DNA of 64,000 nucleotides from an uncultured Thiohalocapsa sp. (GCF_913062725.1 NZ_CAJXWY010000010.1:17153-81152); one strand, 5' to 3'. Positions 16,614-25,957 are shown, numbered from the stretch's first letter. Notes: generated by a model from the letters alone, not told the origin. Made by a program: numbers and translations.

Positions 16614-16730
16614 ATGAGTTTCGATTTGCTGTCCCTCGCGGGCATCGCGTCTGCGCTCGCCGCCGGTGGCTTCGTCGTGCTGCTGGTGGCCACCGAAGAT
16701 CGCCTCGAGCAGCTCACGCGCTGGCGCTGA
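16614..16730 (+). CDS. 38-residue single-helix membrane microprotein (paralogue 1)
   Basis: The short frame MSFDLLSLAGIASALAAGGF continues with VVLLVATEDRLEQLTRWR. It has one transmembrane helix (about residues 5-26) and a charged, probably cytoplasmic tail. GGAGA lies eight bases before the ATG. The frame is supported by a paralogue at 33081 with the same MSFD-x-L start, G and A spacing and GF at residues 19-20. It is not recognised as CcoQ, CydX, PufX or another known small subunit. A role as an accessory subunit or regulator in the membrane is inference from size and topology. Confidence 0.7.
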   Translation: MSFDLLSLAGIASALAAGGFVVLLVATEDRLEQLTRWR

Positions 16731-16882
16731 GTCGATCCGCCGGCCTCGCAGCCTGTGTCGCGCGACCGTGGCGGCGGCGTCGACACCCGAATGCCAGTCG
16801 CCGCCGTCGCTGCGCCACCGTCGTGCCGTTCTGCGATACTGCACACCTGTGCAACCGGATTTCAGAGGATACCTTGGGCACG

Positions 16883-17356
16883 ATGGCATCGGAGCGACAA
16901 CGGCTGCGGCTGGCACGGCCGCTGCGGCGAGCGGCTGCTTTGCTCGTGGCGCTGGCCTGCGCCGGTGGGTGTGCGCGCAGTGATGATCCGACGGCCCCGC
17001 AGCCGAAGAAAGTCTACAAAGACGCCTTCGTAACGCCGCTGGCTGCCGTGGAGATCGAAGCGGACGGTGGCACCATCGTCGGTGCCTACGACGCCTGGCT
17101 TCGGCTGATGCCGGCGCGCGAGCTGACACCCCGCTTTGCCGATGCGTATCGTCCGGTGGATTGCGCCCCGGTACGGGCGTATTTCGACGCCAAGCTGGCG
17201 CTGGCGGGGCACACGCTTGCGGACACGATGCTCAGTTGCCATGAGTATCGCAACACGGATCTGCCCTTCGAGAATGGCCGCTGGCTCGTGGAAGATGGCG
17301 CCAGCGGGCGGGTGCACTATCGGATCTGGAAGTTCCGCAATACGCTGGGCGAATAG
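16883..17356 (+). CDS. Putative lipoprotein of unknown function
   Basis: An Arg-rich N-terminus is followed by AAALLVALACAGGC, a lipobox (AGGC) predicting Cys at about residue 30 of this start. The mature part of about 125 residues contains two further cysteines (VDCAPVRAYFDAKLALAG and TMLSCHEYRN) that could form a disulfide, and ends with HYRIWKFRNTLGE. I do not recognise a family. The ATG at 16883 was chosen because it gives a normal signal-peptide length; the frame is open 60 bases upstream. It follows the microprotein gene by 150 bases and converges on argF. Confidence 0.65.
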   Translation: MASERQRLRLARPLRRAAALLVALACAGGCARSDDPTAPQPKKVYKDAFVTPLAAVEIEADGGTIVGAYDAWLRLMPARELTPRFADAYRPVDCAPVRAYFDAKLALAGHTLADTMLSCHEYRNTDLPFENGRWLVEDGASGRVHYRIWKFRNTLGE

Positions 17357-17506
17357 GCCGCCGGGACATCGTCCTGGGGTGTCGGCGTTGGACTGATGTG
17401 TCTTGCATGGCATGGGCCTGGGCGCCGGCGCTCCAGCGCGCGTGCTCCGACCGCCCATCGATGACGGTCATGGGATGATCACGGACGGGCTATCAGTGGC
17501 CTGATG

Positions 17507-18430
17507 CTAGGCGTTGGGGCTGCCTGCCAAGAGCATTTCCAGCAGGGCCTTCTGTGCATGCAGGCGGTTCTCCGCCTCGTCCCAGACCACCGACTGTGGG
17601 CCATCGATGACGTCCGCGCTCACCTCTTCGCCGCGGTGTGCGGGCAGGCAGTGCATGAACAACGCGTCGGGCTTGGCGGCGGCCATCACCCCGGCATCCA
17701 CGCAATAGCGGGCGAAGGCCGTGGCGCGGTCGGCCTGCTCGCTTTCCTGACCCATGCTGGCCCAGACGTCCGTGACCACCAGGTCGGCACCGGCCGCCGC
17801 CTCCCGCGGGTCGCGTAGTAGGGTGCAGCGCCCGCCGGTGGCGGCGAGGAGATCCGCATCCGGGGCGAAGTCCGCGGGGCATGCCACGCGCAGCTCGAAG
17901 TCGAACAACCGCGCCGCATTCATGTAGGAGTGGCACATGTTGTTGCCATCGCCCACGAAAGCGACCGTGCGTCCGGTGATGTCGCCGCGGTGCTCCAGGT
18001 AGGTTTGCATATCCGCCAACAGTTGGCAGGGATGAAAGCGGTCGGTGAGGCCGTTGATGACCGGCACCCGGGAATGGGCGGCGAAGCGCTCCACCTTGTG
18101 GTGATCGAAGGTGCGGATCATCACCGCGTCGACCATGCGGGAGAGCACCCGCGCGCTGTCCTCGATGGGCTCGCCGCGGCCCAGTTGGGTGTCCCGCGGC
18201 GACAGGAACAGGGCGTGTCCACCGAACTGCGTCATACCCGCTTCAAAGGAGACGCGTGTGCGGGTGGACGACTTCTCGAACACCATCGCCAGGGTGCGGT
18301 GGCGCAGCGGACGGTAATCGACCCCGTCGGCGTGCATGCGCTTGAGTGCGACGGCCCGGCGCAGCAGGGCGCGGGCTTCGTCGACGCTGAGGTCGAGCAG
18401 GGTCAGGAAATGGCGGGTCGGCTCGGGCAT
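17507..18430 (-). CDS. argF: Ornithine carbamoyltransferase
   Basis: Joins carbamoyl phosphate and ornithine to citrulline in arginine synthesis. Signatures are [18 protein letters not shown] (carbamoyl-phosphate loop SxRT), [27 protein letters not shown] and the ornithine-loop [11 protein letters not shown]. The ATG at 18430 is preferred over an in-frame GTG seven codons upstream because GAGG lies nine bases before it; this gives 307 residues, normal for the family. It lies 105 bases downstream of argD on the same strand, so argD-argF is probably one arginine operon. Confidence 0.95.
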   Translation of the reverse strand: MPEPTRHFLTLLDLSVDEARALLRRAVALKRMHADGVDYRPLRHRTLAMVFEKSSTRTRVSFEAGMTQFGGHALFLSPRDTQLGRGEPIEDSARVLSRMVDAVMIRTFDHHKVERFAAHSRVPVINGLTDRFHPCQLLADMQTYLEHRGDITGRTVAFVGDGNNMCHSYMNAARLFDFELRVACPADFAPDADLLAATGGRCTLLRDPREAAAGADLVVTDVWASMGQESEQADRATAFARYCVDAGVMAAAKPDALFMHCLPAHRGEEVSADVIDGPQSVVWDEAENRLHAQKALLEMLLAGSPNA

Positions 18431-18535
18431 GGCAGGCTTCCTCGCGGGCACCGGGCGGAGCGGGTGCCGGGCGTTGGGCTGGGGGTCCGGTGGCGCGGCG
18501 CTGGGTTGTGCATCAGACCCGGCCGCGGGTCGGGC

Positions 18536-19768
18536 TCAGGCCTCTGGGGTGATTGCGGCATCGGTGGCGTCGACGCAGAGGAAGTCGCGAATGATGTGCG
18601 CCACGGTGTCGACGATCTGCGCCGCCTGGGCATTGTCGATGATGAGCGGTGGCAGCAGACGGACGACGCGTTGTGCGGTGACATTGATCAGGAGCCCTGC
18701 GCTGAGGGCGGTTGCGACCAGGTCGGCACAGGGTCGGTCGAGCTCGATGCCGATCATGAGCCCGCGCCCGCGGATGGTGACGACGCCGGACAGGTCCGCA
18801 AGGGCGTCGCGCAGACCAGTGCGAATGCGCTCGCCCATGGCGGCGGCGTGTGCAGGGAGGTCGTCCGCTGCCAAGGCGTCCAGCACCGCCAGCGCCGCCC
18901 GACAGGCTATCGGGTTGCCGCCGAAGGTGGAGCCATGACTGCCCGGCCCGAGCACGTCGGCCGCTTCGCCGCGCGCCAGGCAGGCGCCAATGGGCACGCC
19001 ATTGCCGAGGCCCTTGGCGAGTGTCATGACATCCGGGCGGATGCCCTCGTGCTGGTATGCGAAGAGCTTGCCGGTGCGACCCATACCGGCTTGCACCTCA
19101 TCGAGCATCAGCAGCCAGCCGTGGCGGTCACAGAGCTCCCGCAGGCCGGCGAGGTAGCCGGCGCTGGGCACGACCACACCGCCTTCGCCCTGAATGGGCT
19201 CCACCAGCACCGCCACGATATTGGTGCGATTGCCGGCCGCGATCTCCACGGCGCCGAGGTCATCGTAGGGGACGCGCACGAAACCGGAGACCAGTGGCTC
19301 GAAGCCGGCTTGGGCCTTGCGATTACCGGTCGCCGTGAGCGTCGCCAACGTGCGGCCGTGAAAACTGTTCTCCATCACGAGGATTTCCGGGCGCTGGATA
19401 CCGCGCCCGTGCGCCCGCAGGCGAGCGAGCTTGATGGCTGCTTCGTTCGCCTCGGCACCGGAGTTGGCGAAGAACACCCGTTCCATGCCGGCAGCATCGC
19501 ACAGGCGATCCCCCAGGGCTTCCTGCGCTGGAATGCGATAGAGATTGGACACGTGCACCAGTTGGGATGCCTGCTCGCAGATGGCCTCGCGCACACCCGG
19601 GTGGGCGTGGCCGAGGCCACAGACGGCGATGCCCGAGAGTGCATCGAGGTAGCGTCTGCCGTCGACCGACCACAGCCAGGCGCCGTCGCCGCGCTCGAAG
19701 CTGACGGGGAGCCGGCTGTAGGTGGCCATCAGAGGGCCGGCGAGATGGCCAGGCAGCTGTTGTGTCAT
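18536..19768 (-). CDS. argD: Acetylornithine/succinyldiaminopimelate aminotransferase
   Basis: PLP-dependent class III aminotransferase of arginine (and possibly lysine) synthesis. Key features are FANSGAEANEAAIKLAR, SFHGRTLATLTATG, EPIQGEGGV, LMLDEVQAGMGRTGKLFAYQ and the PLP-lysine block MTLAKGLGNGVPIGACLA, then HGSTFGGNPIACRAAL. The ATG giving MTQQLPGH is used (410 residues, standard); the frame is open about 42 codons upstream through a possible terminator, so a longer start is unlikely. argF follows directly. The hairpin in front of the gene may attenuate transcription. Confidence 0.95.
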   Translation of the reverse strand: MTQQLPGHLAGPLMATYSRLPVSFERGDGAWLWSVDGRRYLDALSGIAVCGLGHAHPGVREAICEQASQLVHVSNLYRIPAQEALGDRLCDAAGMERVFFANSGAEANEAAIKLARLRAHGRGIQRPEILVMENSFHGRTLATLTATGNRKAQAGFEPLVSGFVRVPYDDLGAVEIAAGNRTNIVAVLVEPIQGEGGVVVPSAGYLAGLRELCDRHGWLLMLDEVQAGMGRTGKLFAYQHEGIRPDVMTLAKGLGNGVPIGACLARGEAADVLGPGSHGSTFGGNPIACRAALAVLDALAADDLPAHAAAMGERIRTGLRDALADLSGVVTIRGRGLMIGIELDRPCADLVATALSAGLLINVTAQRVVRLLPPLIIDNAQAAQIVDTVAHIIRDFLCVDATDAAITPEA

Positions 19769-19800
19769 GAAAACCGAAACCCCGGACGGCGCCGAAAACG

Positions 19801-19832
19801 AAAAAGGCGACCCGGTGGTGGTGCGGGCCGCC
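19801..19832 (-). terminator. Terminator-like hairpin in the argD leader
   Basis: Read on the minus strand, GGCGGCCCG and CGGGTCGCC form a 9-bp stem with one mismatch and a 9-base loop, followed by five T residues and a second T-rich stretch. It ends about 30 bases before the argD start. It could be an attenuator or the end of a transcript entering from upstream. Confidence 0.55.
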
Positions 19833-20252
19833 CTCTGCGAATTGACGGTCTGCGGCATCGTCGCGATGATGTCGGCACCGCCGACGGCGACCATGCCCGG
19901 ATCGCTACAAGAAAGAAGAAAGCCGTGCAGGATATCAGCACATTGTCAAGTCAGGCAAATCCTGCCGGGGGGTCGCAACGGCGCATGAGGTGTCGGCATC
20001 GGCCGACGTGGGGCCTCAGCGACTTATGGCTGGTGCCCTGGGCACCCTGGTATGCTCTCAAGTGATTGTCGCGCCGGCCCGGCGCGGCAGGCCGATGGGG
20101 GCGGCGGTTGCATGAACAGGCCGCGGTCCGGGCAAGATCTTTTGGTGCTCCATGCAGGCATACCCGGCGTACATCAACGTCCAGCGAAAGCTCCAGGCGG
20201 GATGGCGGCCGGCGGGCGTCAGCGCGCGGGGGCTGTCGTGAAGCCCGGAGCG

Positions 20253-21062
20253 ATGCTGCCATGGCGTCCCCCGCCAGTCGTTATCCAGCCGGCAACAACC
20301 GACGCAGCGGCTCCGACGGGGTTGAGGTCGTGCGTCATCGCAGTGCTGCTCGCTGCGTTGCTGCTCGCGCCCGCGCTACCCACTCACGCCAGCGATACGC
20401 GACAGGTCGAGGTTGCCACGGAGCTCTCGCGGCTCGCCGCCAGCCACGGCTTCGTGGTGAGCGGTGACGAGCACCTGGCCGGGCGCATCGGTCGGTCGGA
20501 GCGTGGCGATCCGCTGCGACGGCTGCGGATTCTGTTGGAAGGATTCGATCACATCATCATCGCCGACGGGCGCGGTGGTATCGAGCGTGTCATCGTACTT
20601 GGAGCGGTTGCGCCCGGCGCCTCGCCAACGCAGCCAATGGTGGCGGTGGACGGCGGGCCGCCACCGGCGACGCCGATCGAGCTTCCGACCGTGCGCCAGG
20701 GCAATCAGCATTCGGTGCGCGTGGCCCTGGAAGGCGCGGACGGGCGCCGCCTGGCGCGTCTGATGCTGATCGATACCGGCGCGGATACGGTGGTGTTACC
20801 CACCTCGCTCATCGCTGCCCTGGGCCTGGATGTGGGCACGCTGCGCGAGCGTGAGGTACAAACCGCAAACGGCACGACGCAAGCGCTCACGGGCACGCTC
20901 GATGCGGTCTGGCTCGGCGCCCGGCGGGTTACGGACGTCGCCGTCGCGTTCCTCGACGACGATAAGCTCGGCACCACCGGCCTGCTTGGCATGAGCGTGC
21001 TCGGACGCTATCAGCTCACCATCGATGATCAGGCGAACCGGATGACCCTGACCAGCCCGTAG
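20253..21062 (+). CDS. Periplasmic retropepsin-like aspartic protease (clan AA)
   Basis: The catalytic strand ARLMLIDTGADTVVLPTSL contains D-T-G-A-D, the active-site motif of single-domain aspartic proteases that work as dimers. LLGMSVLGRYQLTIDDQAN is the C-terminal strand typical of gram-negative TIGR02281/clan AA proteins. An N-terminal signal (SCVIAVLLAALLLAPALPTHA) places it in the periplasm. Residues about 50-125 form an extra domain of two short repeats (LSRLAASHGFVVSG, RLRILLEGFDHIIIADGRG) resembling a small helix-strand module. The chosen ATG lies inside a repeat fragment; a TTG at 20322 would start closer to the signal peptide and is a real alternative. Confidence 0.75.
   Translation: MLPWRPPPVVIQPATTDAAAPTGLRSCVIAVLLAALLLAPALPTHASDTRQVEVATELSRLAASHGFVVSGDEHLAGRIGRSERGDPLRRLRILLEGFDHIIIADGRGGIERVIVLGAVAPGASPTQPMVAVDGGPPPATPIELPTVRQGNQHSVRVALEGADGRRLARLMLIDTGADTVVLPTSLIAALGLDVGTLREREVQTANGTTQALTGTLDAVWLGARRVTDVAVAFLDDDKLGTTGLLGMSVLGRYQLTIDDQANRMTLTSP
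20259..20290. repeat. Partial copy of the palindromic intergenic element
   Basis: The arm GGCGTCCCCCGCCAGTCG then TTATCCAGCC is the right-arm orientation of the element at 14574 (family arm CCCCCGCCATCCGTTACCCAGCC). Only one arm is clearly conserved. It overlaps the first codons proposed for the aspartic protease, which argues for a later start of that gene. Confidence 0.45.
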
Positions 21063-21144
21063 CGGGGGGGTGCTGCCAGGCCACCCGGGCGCCAGGACCC
21101 AGGGTGCCTGCGACCGAACGGGCGCCTGCGCGGTGCGTCGGCCC

Positions 21145-21942
21145 TCAGCCGCGCCGCCCAATGACCGGTCGCAGCCGCAGCGCCGGGTCTTGGCGATAGA
21201 AAGCCGCGAGCTGGGCGTAGACCTCGGGATAAGCGGCCCGCAGCCGGTGTGGCAGCTCGAAGAAGAGCTCACTGACGACGGCGAAGAATTCGGCCGGCGA
21301 GACTGCGCCATAGGGGTCCACCGCGCACAGGTCCGGGGCCGCCTCCACGCGCTGGCACAGGTCGCCGTAGGCGCGCTGCATGGTCCGGGTCCAGCAGCCC
21401 TCATCCATGCCGCGATGCAGGGGCGGATGCCCGTTGGCGGCGCCGTCGCGCAGGTCCAGCTTGTGCGCCAGCTCATGGATGACGACGTTGTAGCCGTTGC
21501 GCTCGCGCCCGGCCAAGGCGTCCGTCAGCGAAAGGATCACGGGACCGCGCTCCCAAGCTTCGCCACTCTTGGGCTCGTCATCGATCCACACCAGGCCGTC
21601 CTCGTCCATCACCTCGCGGGCGGGCACGAACTCGTCCGGATAGACGATCACCGCGTGCCAGCCCTGGTACCAGCCGAGCCCGAGCTCCAGCACCGGCAGT
21701 GCCGCCTGCAGCGCCAGCTCCATGCCGGTGCGCAGGTCCAGCTCGGCACCGCCGGCGGCCTCGAAGGTCTTCTGGTGCAGGAACAGGGCTGCTGTGTCTA
21801 CCAAACGTTTGCGGCTGGTGTCATCGAAGCCGTGCAGCAGCGCCAGCCCGGCGCAGACATCAGGCCACAAGGCGGGGTCGATGTTGGCATGGGCACGCGC
21901 GAGGCGGCGGCGCTGCCACCATCGGCTGACACGGTTGTTCAT
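21145..21942 (-). CDS. mtfA: MtfA-family zinc peptidase
   Basis: The HExxH zinc site is visible in [16 protein letters not shown], where MtfA (YeeI) proteins have HEFAHKLD. Other family blocks are [44 protein letters not shown] and [17 protein letters not shown], which carries the third ligand region. In E. coli, MtfA binds the glucose repressor Mlc and has aminopeptidase activity. The ATG giving [12 protein letters not shown] sets 265 residues, the usual length. The gene diverges from the acetolactate-synthase-like gene with 130 bases between them. The partner here is unknown. Confidence 0.9.
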   Translation of the reverse strand: MNNRVSRWWQRRRLARAHANIDPALWPDVCAGLALLHGFDDTSRKRLVDTAALFLHQKTFEAAGGAELDLRTGMELALQAALPVLELGLGWYQGWHAVIVYPDEFVPAREVMDEDGLVWIDDEPKSGEAWERGPVILSLTDALAGRERNGYNVVIHELAHKLDLRDGAANGHPPLHRGMDEGCWTRTMQRAYGDLCQRVEAAPDLCAVDPYGAVSPAEFFAVVSELFFELPHRLRAAYPEVYAQLAAFYRQDPALRLRPVIGRRG

Positions 21943-22072
21943 CAAGCTCCGGCGCCGCCTGCCGTCCCGGCTGCTGTCAAGGTGCTCGCAGTATTGGCCC
22001 GCATCATGGCGGGCCGCCATCAGCGTCGTATCATGCCTGAATCAGCACAGGCTGCCACGAGCCGCGAGCGCC

Positions 22073-23815
22073 ATGACCAACGCCCATCCCACCTCCCGCA
22101 GCGGCGCCGCCGTCCTCTTCGATGTGCTGCTGGCGCTCGACGTGGCCGTCGTGTTTGCGCATACCGGCGGCGCGGTGATCCCCCTGCATGTGGAGATGAA
22201 CAAGCGCCTGCGCCGACGCGAGCCGGTACCCCGGATGGTCATGTGCCGCCAGGAGCCGGGCGCCGGCCATGCGGCGGAAGGCTATGCCCGCGCCTGTGGA
22301 CGCGTGGGTGTGGCGCTCGCCACCTCGGGGCCCGGCGCCACCAATCTCACCACCCCCATCGCCGACGCCTACAAGGATTCCATCCCGACGGTCTTCATCA
22401 CCGGCCAAGTGCCGAGCGCAGCCATCGGCAGCGATGCCTTCCAGGAGGTGGACACCGTTGGCATCACCCGACCCATCTCCAAGCACAACTATCTGGTCAG
22501 AGACGTCGCGGACCTGGAGTGGATGTTGCGCGAGGCCTTTGCGCTGGCCGCGGGCGGGCGCCCCGGGCCGGTGGTGGTGGACATCTGCAAGGATGTGCAG
22601 ATGGCGCCGCTGACGGTGAGCAATCCGCCGCGCACACGCCACCGCCCGCAAGTGCCCTTCGATACCGCCGCCGCCGACGCCATCCTGCGCGCGCTCGCCG
22701 GCGCCGAGCGCCCGGTGATCAAGGCCGGCGGTGGCATCATTCATGCCGAGGCTGCGGCTGCGCTCTGCACCTTCGCCGAGCGCTTCGACACGCCGGTCAC
22801 GACCACCTTCAACGCCCTGGGCGCCGTGCCCATGGGCTCGCCCTACAGCCTGGGCATGCCCGGCATGCACGGCAGCGTGCCGGCGAATTATGCGCTGCGC
22901 GAGGCGGATCTGATCCTCGCCCTCGGCGGGCGCTTCGACGATCGCGTCGCGGTGCAGGGGTTCGCCGAGCACAAGCGCATTGCGCATGTGGATATCGACC
23001 CGAGTGAGATCCGTAAGGTCCTCGAGTGCGATCTGCCGCTGGTGGCGTCCCTGGACCGGTTTCTGGCCCATGCGCTTCAGTCCGGACGCGCCGCCCGGCA
23101 CAGCGATTGGATGGCGCGCGTGCGCCAGTGGCGCGAGCAGATGCCCCTGCCCTACGCTGAGGGCGACGCCATCAAGCCCCAGGCGGTCATCACCAGTCTG
23201 TCCGAGCTGACCGATGGTCAGGCCACCGTGGTCACCGGCGTCGGCCAGCATCAGATGTGGGCGGCGCAGTACTATCGTTTCAGCCGGCCGCGACAGTGGA
23301 TCAGCTCCGGCGGGCTCGGCACCATGGGCTATGGCCTGCCGGCGGCCATCGGCGCCTGGTACGCCAATCCGCACCACCCGGTGGTGCTGGTGGACGGCGA
23401 CGGCAGCTTCCAGATGAACATGCAGGAGCTCGCCACCGTCGTCGCCAACCGCATCCCGCTCAAGATGTTCGTCCTCAATAACAGCTTCCTCGGCATGGTG
23501 CGGCAGTGGGAGGACATGATGGATGACGGCCATCACCACGAGACCTGCCTGGCGCGGCAGTGGGATTGTGATGCGGACTGCACCAACGTCGATCCGAACT
23601 GCCGCCGCCAGCTGCCGAATCTCGCGGCCTTGGAGGCCGTTTATCCGCATCTGAGGACTGCTCGCGTGCGTTTGCCGAGTCAGTTGCGGGAAGTCGTGCA
23701 GGCGGCCCTGGATGAGCCCGGACCCGTGTTGGTGGATGTCTGGGTAGACAAGGCGGAAAACGTGCTTCCGATGGTGCCGCCGGGCAAGCGGCTGGCGGCC
23801 ATGATCGAGCGTTGA
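22073..23815 (+). CDS. Acetolactate synthase large-subunit-like ThDP enzyme
   Basis: All three ThDP-enzyme domains are present: [16 protein letters not shown] with the catalytic Glu, [20 protein letters not shown], a central Rossmann-like domain ([15 protein letters not shown]) and the ThDP site [15 protein letters not shown] with [14 protein letters not shown]. This order matches acetolactate synthase (IlvB/IlvI). The last 100 residues are odd: residues 487-510 hold HHH and Cys492, 499, 503 and 510, where standard enzymes have a plain DNPDF-type segment. No small subunit (IlvN) follows, so it may be a biosynthetic isozyme with a distant partner or a related ThDP enzyme. The ATG at 22073 begins directly before the conserved start. 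Confidence 0.75.
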   Translation: MTNAHPTSRSGAAVLFDVLLALDVAVVFAHTGGAVIPLHVEMNKRLRRREPVPRMVMCRQEPGAGHAAEGYARACGRVGVALATSGPGATNLTTPIADAYKDSIPTVFITGQVPSAAIGSDAFQEVDTVGITRPISKHNYLVRDVADLEWMLREAFALAAGGRPGPVVVDICKDVQMAPLTVSNPPRTRHRPQVPFDTAAADAILRALAGAERPVIKAGGGIIHAEAAAALCTFAERFDTPVTTTFNALGAVPMGSPYSLGMPGMHGSVPANYALREADLILALGGRFDDRVAVQGFAEHKRIAHVDIDPSEIRKVLECDLPLVASLDRFLAHALQSGRAARHSDWMARVRQWREQMPLPYAEGDAIKPQAVITSLSELTDGQATVVTGVGQHQMWAAQYYRFSRPRQWISSGGLGTMGYGLPAAIGAWYANPHHPVVLVDGDGSFQMNMQELATVVANRIPLKMFVLNNSFLGMVRQWEDMMDDGHHHETCLARQWDCDADCTNVDPNCRRQLPNLAALEAVYPHLRTARVRLPSQLREVVQAALDEPGPVLVDVWVDKAENVLPMVPPGKRLAAMIER

Positions 23816-24062
23816 GTCGTGGATTCAGTAGCTTGTGCCGTTCGCGCCTGACGGCGGCTGGCCAATTCGGCTACACTTCGCATGGGTTTAGCCGTTGCCC
23901 GACACATCCGTTGTGCCGGATGCTGATGGCCAGGCCGACGGGCGAGACCGCAGCGGCAATCGGACCCGGCGCGCCAGCGCCGCCCACCGGCTGCCTCGCA
24001 CCCGCACACCATTCATAACAGCCCGCAGACTACGACTGCGCTCCGATGGAGGATGCCACGCA

Positions 24063-24503
24063 ATGACTGCCTTCTCTAAGCTGCATGCCCAAAACCACAA
24101 GATCACCGAGCTCTCGAACGTCTTCCTCTACCTCGTGCAGAGCCGCGAGATGTGCGACACCGAGACCGCGTGCGATGTCTTCTTCGAATACACCGGGAAG
24201 GTCAAGGAGCACATGGAACTGGTGGATCGGGAGCTGTGCGGCAAGCTGATCTCCTACCCCGACCAGACGGTCAAGAACACCGCCGATCGCTTCCTTTCGG
24301 GCTCCACCGAGATCAAGCGCATCTTCAACACATACCTCAAGGACTGGTGCAGCGAGTCGAGCCGCCGGCTCACCATCCGCGACCACGACGAATTCCTGAG
24401 CGAGACCGAGCAGATGTTCGGACTGGTGCTGGACCGCATCCAGCGCGAGACCGAGCACCTGTATCCGCTGATCCGCAAACTGGAAGAGCGCGAAGCCGCT
24501 TGA
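24063..24503 (+). CDS. Hemerythrin-like helical-bundle protein
   Basis: The 146-residue protein is all-helical. His and acidic residues sit as in hemerythrin/HHE domains: H12 in the first helix, KVKEHMELVD around H50, RDHDEFLSETEQMF around H108 and TEHLYPLI around H132. HHE proteins bind oxygen, NO or a diiron centre; in an anaerobic phototroph they often act in oxygen or NO sensing and storage. Not all seven diiron ligands can be assigned with confidence, so this could be a related bundle without iron. A GGAGG eight bases upstream sets the ATG. It lies before phhB but 200 bases apart. Confidence 0.55.
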   Translation: MTAFSKLHAQNHKITELSNVFLYLVQSREMCDTETACDVFFEYTGKVKEHMELVDRELCGKLISYPDQTVKNTADRFLSGSTEIKRIFNTYLKDWCSESSRRLTIRDHDEFLSETEQMFGLVLDRIQRETEHLYPLIRKLEEREAA

Positions 24504-24702
24504 GCGCAAGCCCCGCACCATCAGTCAAGCCGAGCGCAGCGCGAAGCGGGCCGAAGCGGTCGCTGCTGACGCAACCGGCGACAAGTCGCACGCGCGAGGG
24601 GGCTGCGGCGTCCGCGCCGCGAGCCCCGTCGTCCCGCGCCACTTGAAGCGGGGCAGCGACGGGGCAACTTCCCGTCTCATCGTGTCCAAACAGGAGATCG
24701 TG

Positions 24703-25005
24703 ATGAGCCGCACCAGATTGACCGCAGAGGAGATCCAGGCCTCCCTGGACGCCCTCAACGCCTCTGCGTCCGTGCCGTGGACGGTCGTCGACGGCAAGCT
24801 GCACAAAGAGTTCCAGTTCAGGGACTTCAACGAGGCTTTCGGCTTCATGGCCCGCGCCGCGCTGGTGGCGGAGTCCATGGACCATCACCCCGAGTGGTTC
24901 AACGTCTACCGCAGCGTGCGCGTCGACCTCGCCACACACGACGCCGGCGGCATCACTGCGCTGGACTTCGGTCTCGCCGGACGGATGGAGACGATCGCCG
25001 GCTGA
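24703..25005 (+). CDS. phhB: Pterin-4a-carbinolamine dehydratase
   Basis: The 100-residue protein has the PCD/DCoH pattern: LHKEFQFRDFNEAFGFM, VAESMDHHPEWFNVYRSVRV (catalytic His-His with PEW) and LATHDAGGITALDF. It dehydrates 4a-hydroxytetrahydrobiopterin; in bacteria without a neighbouring phenylalanine hydroxylase it may also work with molybdopterin enzymes. The ATG at 24703 has CAGGAG nine bases upstream and gives the family's length; the frame upstream of it carries no family motif. Confidence 0.92.
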   Translation: MSRTRLTAEEIQASLDALNASASVPWTVVDGKLHKEFQFRDFNEAFGFMARAALVAESMDHHPEWFNVYRSVRVDLATHDAGGITALDFGLAGRMETIAG

Positions 25006-25039
25006 TGATCGCCGCAAAGCGGTGAGCGCTGTTCGCGTA

Positions 25040-25062
25040 CAGCCCCACGAGCCGTGGGGCTG
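25040..25062. terminator. Perfect 10-bp hairpin between convergent phhB and speE
   Basis: CAGCCCCACG and CGTGGGGCTG pair perfectly around a 3-base loop. It lies midway in the 85-base gap between two convergent stop codons, the expected place for a shared terminator. No T-run follows on either strand, so intrinsic termination is likely incomplete. Confidence 0.55.
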
Positions 25063-25090
25063 CGCACGGCCCTATCTGCGTGTGCGAGCG

Positions 25091-25957
25091 CTAGTCGAGC
25101 GCTGCCAGGCGTTTGCGCACGAACTCCGGCTGCGCCAGTGCGGCGGCATGGATATCGGCGTTGTAGTAAGTGGTGCTCAACGCCGTGCCGGCATCATCGA
25201 TGCGCCGGAAATCCGGGATGCACTCGCCGGTGGCCGCCATGGTGGCGCTCCACCAGCCCGAGGGATAGATGGCCTGTGGGAAGAACAGGGTGCGCACGGC
25301 GCCGAAGCCCGCCGTTCGCAGATCTTGGTGCATGCTGGCGATGATGTCCAGGTGGAGCAGCGGAGATTCGCTCTGCTGTACCAGCAGCCCGTCGTCGGCG
25401 AGGGCACGGCGGCAGTCGCTATAGAAGTCCGCGGTGAACAGGCCCTGGGCCGGACCGACCGGATCGGTGCTGTCGACGATGACCACGTCCAAGCCGCCGG
25501 GCTCGGCATCGGCCATCCACTGAATGCCATCGGCGAAGAGCAGCTTGGCGCGCGGATCGCCATTGCTGGCCGTGAGCGCCGGGAAGAACTGCTCGGCGAC
25601 GCGGGTGACGCGCTCGTCGATGTCGATCTGCGTGACTTGCTCGACGTCCTGATGCTTCAGCACCTCGCGCAGGGTGCCACAGTCGCCGCCGCCGATGATG
25701 CACACGCGCTTCGGCGCGGGATGGGTCAGCAGCACCGGGTGGGCGAGCATCTCGTGGTAGAGGAAGTTCTCGCGCGAGGAGAGCATGGTGAAGCCGTCGA
25801 TGACCATCAGGTTGCCGAAATACTCGGTCTCGTAGACCTCGATGGTCTGATACTCGGTGCGTTCTTCGTGCAGCTTGCGCCGGATGCGCAACGAAAAGGC
25901 GCTGCCGGCGCCATCTTCCACTTCGGTGAACCAGTGTTTGTCGTCCAGGGTCGGCAT
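25091..25957 (-). CDS. speE: Spermidine synthase (polyamine aminopropyltransferase)
   Basis: Transfers aminopropyl from decarboxylated S-adenosylmethionine to putrescine. Family blocks are WFTEVEDGAGSAFSLRI, YQTIEVYETEYFGNLMVIDG, FLYHEMLAHPVLLTHP, VCIIGGGDCGTLREVLKH (SAM-binding glycine loop), VTQIDIDERV and DVVIVDSTDPVGPAQGLF with the catalytic Asp. The ATG giving MPTLDDKHWF sets 288 residues. It lies 73 bases downstream of the ArsR-type regulator on the same strand; the gap includes a GCGGTTGTCGGG direct repeat. No speD is in the window. Confidence 0.94.
   Translation of the reverse strand: MPTLDDKHWFTEVEDGAGSAFSLRIRRKLHEERTEYQTIEVYETEYFGNLMVIDGFTMLSSRENFLYHEMLAHPVLLTHPAPKRVCIIGGGDCGTLREVLKHQDVEQVTQIDIDERVTRVAEQFFPALTASNGDPRAKLLFADGIQWMADAEPGGLDVVIVDSTDPVGPAQGLFTADFYSDCRRALADDGLLVQQSESPLLHLDIIASMHQDLRTAGFGAVRTLFFPQAIYPSGWWSATMAATGECIPDFRRIDDAGTALSTTYYNADIHAAALAQPEFVRKRLAALD

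Noticed and set aside
19930..19975. Sigma-70 promoter for argD on the minus strand (TTGACA near 19950)
   Set aside because: The -35 is perfect, but no acceptable -10 lies 15-19 bases away.
17930..20065. A 711-residue open frame on the plus strand across argD and argF
   Set aside because: It is antisense to two well-conserved genes, has no motif of its own and reflects the high GC content.
22031..23650. A 539-residue minus-strand frame opposite the acetolactate-synthase-like gene
   Set aside because: The plus strand encodes clear ThDP-enzyme motifs; the antisense frame has none.
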